Below the pieces are notes generated by a model, which was not told where the DNA came from, ran no database searches, and worked only from the letters and a program-made list of their open reading frames with translations. The translations under genes were made by a program, and so were the position numbers. A DNA stretch of 64,000 bases, from assembly GCA_001931875.2 (NCBI GenBank), contig MSJH02000657.1, positions 1 through 64,000 of the forward strand, in the 5' to 3' direction. Below, piece after piece: positions 44,434-54,572 of this stretch; the stretch's first letter is position 1, and every line of letters starts with the position of its first letter. This DNA comes from Byssochlamys sp. IMV 00236. Its lineage: Eukaryota; Ascomycota; Eurotiomycetes; Eurotiales; Thermoascaceae.

Positions 44434-47258
44434 TGCGGACTGTGGCTGCTTCCACGAGCCCAAGTCATCGCATGTCTAAACGGCGCGAGGTGGGCCTGGG
44501 CCCAAACAAGGGTCCTGTTGTTGTGTAGTGACCGAGCAAAAGAAATGGCAGAATGTCCAGCTAATGGGCTGAGACCTGTAGGTGTTCATATAAATGGCCT
44601 GCGAACTCTGTCGCTCTGGCATGTTTAGACACCTTGACGCCGAACCGAGGCGATGCCAAGCCTTTCATCAGCGGGACTTCCGTCAAGCGTCAGAGAGCTC
44701 TCGTTTGTGCTTGACACGAGTAGTTTGATATGGGAAACCAAAAGGCACTCCAGCTGACTGGTAATTAAAGCGCTTACTTATGCACATCTAAGTCAGGTTC
44801 TTCTCGATACAAGGTTTCTCAACGTAACACATTATATGTTGATGTGAAGATGCTTCCGACAATAATTTCCGCGCGGGGCACCTTCGATTAAATATAGTAG
44901 TGTCAACATATGCGCAATGGGCTGCAGGAACAACTCAGATTTACAAGTTTATGGGGGAATTATTCACTCGACTTAGTCAAGTCTCTCACTTCAACGACAA
45001 TTTGGACTCGTCAATACATGAGAATAAATATGCATAAGCAACGAGGCCCATTAGCGTAGTAGAAATACATAATGGTATATTCGAATTTATACAGCGTGCG
45101 TTGGAGTTTGGGCAAGATGGAAGGGATTAATTTGTCATAATCCAATAGGAGAACTCCTAGCTATTCATTCCAAGCGTCCTGGTACGCCACTTTGCGTTTA
45201 TATTATCTCGCTATGTACGAACATAACTGGGAAAGCCTCCATCTGCAGATATTCGGGATGTCCTGATTCGAAGCACCTGTCCATGCAGCCTGCACACTGA
45301 CGATCCCATAACCACACCAGAGAACTGTAATCACTTTCGACAGACACTGAAAACGATCGATATGAAAACTATTCGTCCTTGAATTATACTTTGGGGAGAG
45401 GGGCCTTGCTCTTATTCTCGCACTCGAATCGTCTGCCTGCCTGATCATGCATATTAGTTGACCTTACTGCGGTAGTTGACCTCTTCCATGATCTGCGCAA
45501 TCACAGTAGTGAGGATGATATCTCTAAGCGTGCATGAAACTCGTCTGACCAGCCTTTCCGTTACTTCCGACTCCACATGTCTGGCAATCCCTGTAGATAT
45601 TTGGGACCATACACTGGAGCATAGATCCCTACAAGGATCGATATGACCTGGGAACGATCCTCTCTCTTTCCCTGATAAGGTTATACAGCTTGGGTGTCCT
45701 GGTCAATGCTGCGCAGAGAAGGCTTAGGGTCCACCAAGGTGCTTCCTTTCAGATAATGATTGGATTTCATCGTTGAAGCAAAGACATCAATGGTCGGTCC
45801 GACGTAGCCAAGGGACCCAGAGAATTATCGGTGTATGAGCACACGTGCTGTGAGGGATAAGGCAACTCTGGAGGACGCAGTAGTCAAAAGGCCGATGCTC
45901 GTTTCTGCTGCCTGCATAAGGGTCTGTACATAGGTGGCGTCGAAGGTAAGAGAGTGGGATAAGTAGTCGACTTGTAGAGATTATGACAGGTGAGAAAGAT
46001 ACGTAGATCCGACCGTCTTGTGATGCTGCAGCTCGCAGCGTCGCCCTTGACCTGGACAAATATGAGCAAATCAACGAGATCCATCTTCGCGAAGTATGTG
46101 CAAGGTTCAGCCTATCAATAATTCCGATAGATCTTCCATGGCGGCAACTAAATTAGCCCTGTTGACCCCTGAAATCTTGTCTTCTTCACCACAGCAGATA
46201 TGATTATATCGTTCGCACATAGGAGTAGAGTTCACATGAATTAAGGATAAAGGGCAAGACAGAGGATAGGCGGTAGATGTAATAGCCATTCCAGGCCAAA
46301 TCTCTCGCTAGTAGTATATCAAGTAGAGTAGTCGTGGTGGCGTGCGGTCAGTTGCTTAGGATGTGTGATGCTGGTGGAGTCCATAGACCCTGAGCTTAGA
46401 GTGGATTCAACGGTTCAAGCGAGGGTTCAAGAGAATAATAATGCCGATTGTCCAACAAATGGCAGTCCATACGTTGATGGTTCTCCTGTTGTCTCCCCGA
46501 TGTCCCCACCAAGTTTCCTGTGAGACTTCATTAGGAGTTCGTCTTAAACGAACCTGAGCCGCCAGTGCTGCGATCTAGTCTGCTACAGGCTAGAGGGCCA
46601 GGAGGGTAATATGGTCATTTATGCCTCCTTTCTCCTGAGAGTTCGAAGCTCGGACTATCTAACCGTCATCTCGTGGTCTTAGTCTCCTGTACCCAACCTC
46701 CCGTTACTACTGGTCGTTGTCTAGAACTAATTTATCAACGCCGAAAAAAAGTATTGCCAGTCCCCCCCGGCTTGCGCGCGCTACAGTATCAAAGCTTCAT
46801 ATCGACCGCTCGACGACATCATTATTATTGAAGCGCTAGAACCCTCTTCGAGGATTCCAATAATCTGCGCCGCCTTTCCTCCCGTGGTGATTCTGGAGAC
46901 GTCCGTTTTCACATCACATTTAGACCCCGCGCCTCCCTTTCTCCCAGGCTCTTCCTGTTTTTCTTTGGCCCTTGTCGGCGCCGTTCGCGCGGCGACTTTC
47001 GACCGCGTCACTTTGCTTCACCCCTGGGCGTCTGCAAGGGACATTAGAAACGGAAAAGGGGCCGACAAGCGTCGTTCTGGACGTTCATAGGCCATCCCAG
47101 GTTGCGTTTCCCCAGACCTGGATGTGGCGGTTTGGAAGAAACCATGCGATCCTCATAGATTTTCCTTGTGTGATTTCTCTGTTGCAGTTCCGGTTGTGAA
47201 CGGCGGCCCCCTCGCCCAATACTACTCTCAGTCGGTCCGGCCTTTATTACCCAACAAG
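44434..47258. promoter_or_regulatory. Long divergent intergenic region (2.8 kb) between the TRAPPC11 and alpha/beta hydrolase genes
   Basis: The longest stretch without a clear gene between divergent starts. Short minus-strand open frames at 45203-45448 and 45787-46084 have no family features. The right end (46740-47250) is the hydrolase leader and may contain an intron ending at the CTCTGTTGCAG acceptor near 47190. A non-coding RNA could lie here but is not demonstrable. Confidence 0.35.
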
Positions 47259-50057
47259 ATGGACGCGCTGGATGAGTCTTTGGCACCAGATACACATCCG
47301 TCGCGACATCGCAAGTCCCTCCCCTCCCCGTCGACGAGCGCTCCGGCACCTCAGTCGGCAGACCGTGCCAATGTGCCTCCAGCCTCTCCTGAGGTCATCT
47401 CCTCGTTGATATCGTCGCTGTCGGCTATCTCAGCCCCCGCGCAGAGTCTTTTCGATAGCTTTCCCAACATCGATGACCATCTAGGACAGCCATTGCCCAA
47501 TTCGCCGCAATCGGAAAGCTCGCGGGGCCGCCCGCAGAGCGGTCGTTCGAAGTCGAAGGCGTCGAATGAACATGGGTTTGGCATGGACTATGGTGCATAC
47601 AAGGTCCTGGAAGAGAATACCGATAATCCGTTCCTGCATCCTGACGATGCGGCCATTGCACCAGTCGTTCGTATGGCACCTCCTCCCTCGTCATCCAAGC
47701 CCAAAAATAATTCAGGACAAGAGGCGCCGCCATTGAGACCCAGCTCTGTCGGATCGTGTACTCCATCGACGGCAGCCTATGACGAATTCTCTGGATTTGG
47801 CATGATCTCGACGGAACCCGGTCCCCGAGTATCCACTGCAAATAGCATCGCATCTTCCAGTTCCGGAGGACGAAGGAGCCTTAAGGGCCAGTTGGGATTG
47901 CTGAAGAGAGCATCCCGAGAATTTCTGCAAGATAAGGAATCTGATCGATTGAAGAAGACGTCCAGCCAGAACGATAGCCTGAAGCTTAAAATGCCCCGAA
48001 GCAGAGCAAGCTTACATTCGATTCGTTCCATGGCAGATCTCACAGAGGAGATCGCAGATGACGGCGATATAGGAATGCGAACGAAAGACAGCAGAGGGTC
48101 GTCCGACAGACACAGGGTTTCATCGCTGCCTCTAGATACGCCAGCGGCCGGACCCGGCGGTATAGGAAGCGGGAGATTGATCCCTACGCGTGAATCCTCG
48201 TTACGACATAGCTATGGTGGTACCTCAAACAAGAAGCGTAGACCTCGTCATACCCGCTATTCATCTACCGGGAGCAAGGACCTAAAGATTGAGGGCGGTA
48301 TTGCTGAAGCCAGTAACGAAGCAGAGCAAGTGACAAAAAGAATCCAACAACTGAAAGAACAGCAGAAAAAGATCAAATCAGAGCTTGAGATCGATGATAC
48401 TCCTTCAAAGCCTAGGCGTTCACACTCAGCGTCACGGCCTCAAGCATCGCGGATGTCCAGCGAGACACGTCCGAAGCGGTCATCGTATAGTGGTGACAGT
48501 CTCTTGCACAAGGTGGAGGAGAGCGGTTTCGATTTCCAGGATGAAAGCGCGCCTGCCCCAGCGGTCCTGACCGGGACAAGCAGCAAATCTATGAAGCGCA
48601 ACAGCGGTCCTCTTGCATCAAAGACAACAGACCTACAGCCCATACTGGGGAAAAAGTCGTTTGATAAGTCCTCTCGTCTGGATAGGAGTCATTCGCACCG
48701 CTCAGCAGAGTTCTCCCCAGTCTCAGGTGCCAAGCAACACAAACGCACCCCCTCCGGACGGCTATCTCAGAGACGACTCTCCATGTCCGACGAACGCCCG
48801 TCCAGTGCGGATTCGATTGACCTCGCGGTGGAGGCGTATATTGATTCTCCAAGACTGACGCGGAGGGTGGCTCATCCGACCACAGGTCGCGTGATAGCTT
48901 TCTCTGACGTTGGAGACCCGAAGGGCTATGTTGTCGTCTGCTGCTTGGGAATGGGGCTTACGAGGTATCTGATGGCCTTCTATGATGAACTCGCAAGAAC
49001 TCTGAAGCTGCGGCTGGTCACGCTTGATCGTCCTGGTGTTGGAGAGAGTGAGCCCTGTCCGGATGGGACTCCCCTGGGCTGGCCGGGTAAGTACCGTATC
49101 TCATCAAAATTGGTCGAAAAGCGTGTTTCTAATATACGTATAGACGACGTTGCGATTGTCTGTAATTATCTGAAGGTGACAAAGTTCTCTATCCTTGCGC
49201 ATTCTGCTGGTGCTATCTACGCATTGGCTACGGCCCTGCGGATGCCACAACACATTCGCGGTCGCCTGCATCTTCTGGGTCCCTGGATCCCTCCTTCGCA
49301 GCTATCGGCTATCGGAGCTCACAAGGAACCGGCTCCTAGCAACGCAGTCCCCTACTCACAGAGGATACTACGTGCTCTACCAACTCCTATTCTCAAGGTT
49401 GCCAACTCGAGTTTTATGAGCGCTACCAGTACAAGCATCACAACAAGTTTGCCTAAGTCACCTCGTCGATCCAAGCGGAAGGCTGCCGTCAAGGATACCC
49501 CGGGACCTGTGGCAGCAGAAGCTTCTTCAAGTAAGACGTTAACGCAAGGGGGACCAGATAAAGATGCGGGAGCCGCACAGTCGTCGACAGGTGTTCTTGG
49601 TTCTCCTGATGCAAATGGCCAGGGCACTGTGACTATGTCGGCCACAGATGACCGCGAGCGCCAGTCTGACTACGACAATAAGTTGACCTACAAGATTTGG
49701 GAGTTGGCAACAACGAACGCTAACCCAGCCGTTGATCTATTGGTCTGCCTAGAGCGCAACCAGCCGATTGGCTTTCGTTACGTTGATATTACTCGAGCAG
49801 TAGTCATCCATCATGGAAGCAGGGATACTCGTGTACCCGTGGATAATGTGAGGTGGCTGGGGAAGACAATGCGAAGATGCGAAGTGCGCGTGCTCGAGGG
49901 CGAAGGCCACGGCCTCATGGCATCAGCAGTCGTCATGGGGAATGTCCTTACTGAGATTTCTAAAGAATGGGAAGACTGGACCACTATCGTGCAGGGCAAG
50001 CGGGATGGTCGCAGACCGACTACCAACCACTCTTCGCGGCCGGGCATTGTCATCTAA
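47259..50057 (+). CDS. Alpha/beta hydrolase with a long disordered N-terminal region
   Basis: Two exons, 47259-49086 and 49144-50057, give 913 residues. The 57-base intron (GTAAGT...ATAG) has no stop and is a multiple of three, so reading straight through adds 19 residues. Residues 1-560 are low complexity, Ser/Arg/Lys-rich, with a coiled-coil stretch (EAEQVTKRIQQLKEQQKKIK). The hydrolase fold covers about 565-905: HPTTGRVIAFSDVGDPKGYV, LVTLDRPGVGESEP, ILAHSAGAIYALATALR with nucleophile Ser at about 630 (AHSAG, a GxSxG variant), HHGSRDTRVPVDN (acid) and EGEGHGLMAS (His). A Ser/Lys-rich insert lies between blocks. Substrate unknown. An in-frame ATG at 47124 would add 45 residues but looks like leader. 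Confidence 0.82.
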   Translation: MDALDESLAPDTHPSRHRKSLPSPSTSAPAPQSADRANVPPASPEVISSLISSLSAISAPAQSLFDSFPNIDDHLGQPLPNSPQSESSRGRPQSGRSKSKASNEHGFGMDYGAYKVLEENTDNPFLHPDDAAIAPVVRMAPPPSSSKPKNNSGQEAPPLRPSSVGSCTPSTAAYDEFSGFGMISTEPGPRVSTANSIASSSSGGRRSLKGQLGLLKRASREFLQDKESDRLKKTSSQNDSLKLKMPRSRASLHSIRSMADLTEEIADDGDIGMRTKDSRGSSDRHRVSSLPLDTPAAGPGGIGSGRLIPTRESSLRHSYGGTSNKKRRPRHTRYSSTGSKDLKIEGGIAEASNEAEQVTKRIQQLKEQQKKIKSELEIDDTPSKPRRSHSASRPQASRMSSETRPKRSSYSGDSLLHKVEESGFDFQDESAPAPAVLTGTSSKSMKRNSGPLASKTTDLQPILGKKSFDKSSRLDRSHSHRSAEFSPVSGAKQHKRTPSGRLSQRRLSMSDERPSSADSIDLAVEAYIDSPRLTRRVAHPTTGRVIAFSDVGDPKGYVVVCCLGMGLTRYLMAFYDELARTLKLRLVTLDRPGVGESEPCPDGTPLGWPGKYRISSKLVEKRVSNIRIDDVAIVCNYLKVTKFSILAHSAGAIYALATALRMPQHIRGRLHLLGPWIPPSQLSAIGAHKEPAPSNAVPYSQRILRALPTPILKVANSSFMSATSTSITTSLPKSPRRSKRKAAVKDTPGPVAAEASSSKTLTQGGPDKDAGAAQSSTGVLGSPDANGQGTVTMSATDDRERQSDYDNKLTYKIWELATTNANPAVDLLVCLERNQPIGFRYVDITRAVVIHHGSRDTRVPVDNVRWLGKTMRRCEVRVLEGEGHGLMASAVVMGNVLTEISKEWEDWTTIVQGKRDGRRPTTNHSSRPGIVI

Positions 50058-50992
50058 GCCTATACACTTATCTCCGAAGGCGATATATGTGTCCTCAACG
50101 AAACTCTACGAGCAAATCAGCATTCTGCTCATCTAACACATTTCGCACCAAGTCCAGAGCTGGCCTTCTGCCAAGCCTTTGGCATACGTCGAAACAAGTG
50201 CGAGAATCTCTCATGGCAGTTGTTCCGTTTTCGACTCTCACCATCGTCGTATTCCTCATCATCCATCTTTCCGTTGGTCGATCTTGGCCGACATAAACCG
50301 AGACACGTTGCTGCAGGTTTTGCGACGCCTCGTTCCCCTCTAGTGTGTTATAATCTTCTTTGAAGATTCAGCGATTATGGTCTTCTGCTAAGCGTATATG
50401 ACTATGTAGATGTTCTGCTGATGCCCCTTTTCTTTGGCGTTGCTATGCTTGTTTCCGTCGGTGTATGAGATACCACCTATTGTTTGTTAGCCTGATGCCT
50501 GGTTCCATATTAACTAATTCAGATTAATCTAGTTATATCATTAGAAACAAATTCGTATAATCTCTCAAGCTGCAAATAGAAACCGCAGTGTGTAAATAGA
50601 AAGCGATAAATTCCGTGTAATATCGATCCATTGCATGGGATCTATTTATGGTTCGACTTCAATAATAACGGTGGCCGCCAGAGTTGAGTTTAAGGAACCG
50701 TCCAGGCCTCCAGGGGCTCTCCCGCTGTGACGTACATAGCTTAGTCGTCAGCGCTTCTCCGCGTCCACTGGCCGACTGCACGCGACAGGACTGTTGCTTC
50801 ATGGCGCCAACCTCACTGGGCGTCTAAAATCATCGACGGACAGTTTCTTTGCTCTGTTTTCTCATTCGTGTTACATTCTATATTGACTGTTTGCGACTAC
50901 TGTCATTTCAAAAGTACTTTTCGACCGCTCGCTTCCCCTCAAAAGGCCCCTTGCGGCGAGAGAGAGCCCCATCGGGGGTAGCAGTTCACACA
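50058..50992. other. Spacer between the hydrolase and glutaredoxin genes
   Basis: Holds the hydrolase 3' end and the promoter of the glutaredoxin gene. An A+T-rich patch covers 50520-50660. No gene is recognisable. Confidence 0.4.
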
Positions 50993-51914
50993 ATGCCTTC
51001 CCAACGTCGAATTAAGATCTTTTTGGTCGCTATCGTGACAGTTGTCTTCCTGTATATTTACTACACGGTAAGTTGGGTCCTACCTATTCTATCTTACGGG
51101 ATGGAATGAACCATGAAGTTGCGACTCGAAGCTGATCCGGTGTCATGTAGAGCGATGCGCGACAACTCCAGAACCAGAGATTCTATCGCTCGACAGTCCA
51201 AGCGATGGACGCACACGCAGCAGCGAAGGATTCCGCGAGTGATGATAGCAGTCTGTTCCGAAAGCTGCAGCCGAACCGAACGCCGCCGGTCGATAAGGAG
51301 GCGTTGAAGGCGAATCAGGATAAGTCGGGCGCGAGCCCGCAGGACAGTGATCAAGAAATGGAAGAGATATCTATCGCAGGGAGGACTAAAATGCAGGTTC
51401 CCAAGCCTAAGTCGAGTGTTGCGCCCGTAGAGCAGAAAGAGGAGCCTAAGAAGGAGGAGACTGAGCCTGAAGATGACCCTGAGATCAGGGATGAGTTGAA
51501 TGGGATTCTCAAGATGTCTCCAAGTACGTTGAACTCTTTGCCTTTACTTTTTTGTTATTTTGATGCCAAGAGCTGACGTATGCTGTTTCTTTTCTTCCAG
51601 TTATCATCTTCTCTAAATCCTACTGTCCGTACAGCGCAAAGGCGAAGAATATCCTCCTGGAGAAATATAATATTGTGCCAGCACCGTTTGTCGTTGAGTT
51701 GGATCAGCATCCCATGGGTCAGAAACTACAGCTCCTCCTAGCGAGACAAACCGGTCGGAGAACCGTCCCGAATATCCTCGTCAATGGACGCAGTATTGGT
51801 GGCGGAGACGACATTGCGACGCTAGATCGAGAGCAGCAGTTGGGCTCGAAGCTGAAGTCCTACGGAGGAAAGCGCATCATGGAGGTTACACCGAAGGTAT
51901 CGAAGGAGGTCTGA
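50993..51914 (+). CDS. Membrane-anchored glutaredoxin (Grx6/Grx7 type)
   Basis: Thiol oxidoreductase expected to act in the early secretory pathway, like yeast Grx6 and Grx7. Three exons, 50993-51067, 51151-51523 and 51601-51914, give 253 residues. The first exon (25 codons) encodes just the signal anchor (IKIFLVAIVTVVFLYIYYT). A disordered Lys/Glu/Pro-rich stalk covers about 26-145. The glutaredoxin domain spans about 148-245: IIIFSKSYCPYSAKAKNILL, with active site CPYS, then GRRTVPNILVNGRSIGGGDD, which has the cis-Pro and the glutathione-binding GG region. CPYS resembles Grx7 rather than the CSYS of Grx6. All phases agree. Confidence 0.92.
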
Positions 51915-52545
51915 ATTATATTATATTATAGACGTTGGTATTATTATCTTATGCTTCGGATCTGGCCAGTTGATATCCGCGGGTTGGAGGAACTGGACTA
52001 GCGCCGTGCAGGAGGGATGCATGATAGGGCGTTCTTGGTTGATAGTGAGTATATGAGTTTGGATATCATTGTATATATAGTCAGATTTTATGGTATTGAT
52101 GCTCCAATTGGAGTCATAAGAAGACATTCTTCATTCTTTCGTTCAAGTCACGGATTCACCGAGGGTGCCGTGTCGATGAAAAACCGTAGAAAATGCCATG
52201 AGAGTGGATACTCAACAAGCCAAATCTATGCAAATGCTCAGATCATGATACAGAATGTTAACTATTATAGAATGAAAGAAAACAAAACAAAGACTGGAAT
52301 CAAACTGATCGTGCAGTACAAGAAAACAATATTGCATCTGTCCCGTCGGCGTCCGAAGCCCGAAAAGTTCGATCAACCCTAGACCCAACCGGCGCTAAAC
52401 CCAAAACATCAGCTAAGCGACGCACAACCCGCCCACCTGCAATTTCGCTCCACCAGGCCTCGTTGAATTTCGATCTTCTCGACGACCGATCGCACGACGA
52501 CAACGACGACAGTTCTCCCCTCGGACACTTCACAGCACAGTCAAG
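51915..52545. promoter_or_regulatory. Spacer with glutaredoxin 3' end and RPL9 promoter
   Basis: It ends in a C-rich leader just before the RPL9 start (52480-52545). No separate gene is recognisable. Confidence 0.4.
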
Positions 52546-53661
52546 ATGCGGTACATCCACTCCGAGGAAACGTTGCCAATCCCCGAGAATGGTGAGCATT
52601 TGGAAATACCATCCTGCACTTTCTTGATCCGAGTGGAAATTTGGGAGGATATCGCGAAGGGCGGACTTGTTCCTGGTTTAGCTTGTCGTCCACATGGGGG
52701 AATTCCCCCTGAGGCGATGAGGAAACATAGGAGCAGCGGCGTGCGATTATTGGGAATATTCGATTTGATGGGCTGGGGCTGACCGATGGGCTTTTCTATG
52801 CAGTGAAAATTCACATTCGTTCGCGGGTTGTCACCGTCGAGGGACCTCGAGGTACGCAACAGAAATCTACCCGACTGGCATATGTGTCGAAGGACGGAGG
52901 AAGAGAATTCTTTATCGTCCTTCCGCGCAATGGGGAGGAAGTCATGGGCTGACATTGGATTCCAGGCAAGCTCACGAAGGACCTGTCTCACATCGCTGTC
53001 ACCTTCGGCCGCCCCGAGAAGAACGTCATCTCGATTGAGCTGCACCACGGTGCCCGCAAGGGAGTCGCTACTCTCCGAACTGTCCGCACTATCATCAACA
53101 ACCTGATCATCGGTGTTACCCGCGGCTTCAAGTACAAGATGCGCTACGTCTACGCACATTTCCCCATCAACGTCAACATCGAGAAGAACAGCGAGACCGA
53201 CTTGTACGAGGTTGAGATCAGGTATGATGAGACCTACCATTGAATTCCAAGTTCTTGTGGAGGAAAGACACTGGGGAACTCTGTGCAGATAGAGAAGGCC
53301 TATTGTGTCGCATCAGACATGGGACGACTGTTGGTATTGGTTAGGAGCGTTTGCTGATGGATTATTTCTTCGCAACAGAAACTTCCTCGGAGAGAAGATC
53401 GTCCGCCGTGTCACTTGCCAGCCCGGTGTCGAGGTCATTACCTCGCCCAACGTCAAGGATGAGCTCCAGCTGTCCGGCAACTCCCTCGAGGGTGTCTCCC
53501 AGAGCGCCGCCGACATCCAGCAGATCTGCAGAGTCCGCAACAAGGATATCCGAAAGGTCAGCCATCCTCTGTTTCAATCTTCCACATTTATAATGCTAAC
53601 ACTCACACAGTTCCTTGACGGTCTGTACGTGTCGGAGCGGGGCAACATCATTGAGGAGTAA
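52546..53661 (+). CDS. rpl9: 60S ribosomal protein uL6 (Rpl9)
   Basis: Structural protein of the large cytosolic ribosomal subunit. Five exons, 52546-52591, 52804-52851, 52966-53221, 53379-53556 and 53611-53661, give 192 residues (yeast 191). The sequence [20 protein letters not shown] is followed by [40 protein letters not shown] and [20 protein letters not shown], and the end is [16 protein letters not shown], all standard uL6. Four introns in a short gene is typical of filamentous fungal ribosomal genes; the first is the longest (212 bases). Identification is certain. Confidence 0.98.
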
Positions 53662-54572
53662 AGAGTGACTGTATTTTCTGCTTGGGGTGTCTAGTTAGGA
53701 TGTCCGGAGAAATTTCGCATGCCTATGATGCTAGCAGGGCGAAATAAAATGACCATGGAATGCAAATCCTTGTGCGTGTCCACGGCAATAGCTTGTATCA
53801 GCTGGAAAACGTGACATGTAGAAAAGTTCAGCTTTCATGAGACGACCAAATTTCAATTTTTTTACACGGAGTCTTGTTCGCTCACCTGAATTGCTTGACG
53901 TCGCATGTACAAAGAACCCCAGACAGAGCCTCGCCTTACCTAGTTACCAAGTTGGTGCTCATTTGAGGCAGTAGACTCCAGCGTCCTGGCTAGATCACCC
54001 AATGCGAGATAATTTGAGCACGCTTCTTTCCTGTGTAAACTTCTGAGATCATTGCCGGTGGTAACATCTCTGTTTTAGGAACGCAACCACTGCCCTGGCT
54101 CCGCTTGCTTTGAGCAATGATCAATGATATATCTAGGAGGCATATCAATCATTTAATCACACTTTTGAGACTGTAGTGATCACCTGGGCCGAGACTAAGT
54201 ATCGTTTCTCGTGGCGTTTCGGATACTGTGGGGTATTAGAATACCAACGGCCCTGTTCTGGATCGCGGTTCCTACCCCATCACTTTCCTTGGCCGGCATC
54301 ATAGGACCCGGCCTCCCCCTCCAATTCCTTGCCGTGATATGCATTCAGCCCGATATCCAGAATAGAAACTGAGGTTCTGGTTGTGTCGCGAACACAAGGC
54401 TAGGAATTGACGGTATCTTCCTTCACCAAGAGTTCCTGCGTTGGACGATGCAGCGTTGACCTGCCTCCATCTCCGCAAGGCGGAAAACATGTGAAAGCGC
54501 GTCATACAACGCCGAGTACTACAACCACCACAGACATCCAGCTTCACAACCTCCTCTCTGTCAGAAAAGGGC
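53662..54572. other. Spacer between RPL9 and the patatin-like gene
   Basis: It holds the RPL9 3' end and the promoter of the next gene. A 91-codon minus-strand frame at 54299-54574 lacks family features. Confidence 0.4.

Noticed and set aside
45787..46084. Two overlapping minus-strand open frames in the 2.8-kb gap
   Set aside because: Neither has recognisable motifs, and they overlap in different frames with similar length, as expected by chance.
47124..47258. Upstream in-frame extension of the alpha/beta hydrolase (MAVWKKPCDPHRF)
   Set aside because: It spans a likely leader intron acceptor (CTGTTGCAG near 47190), and the start at 47259 begins typical low-complexity protein.
53222..53378. 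Possible C/D snoRNA in the third RPL9 intron (ATGATGA box near the start, CTGA near the end)
   Set aside because: The C-like box lies directly against the 5' splice site, the boxes are about 130 bases apart, and no terminal stem is visible.
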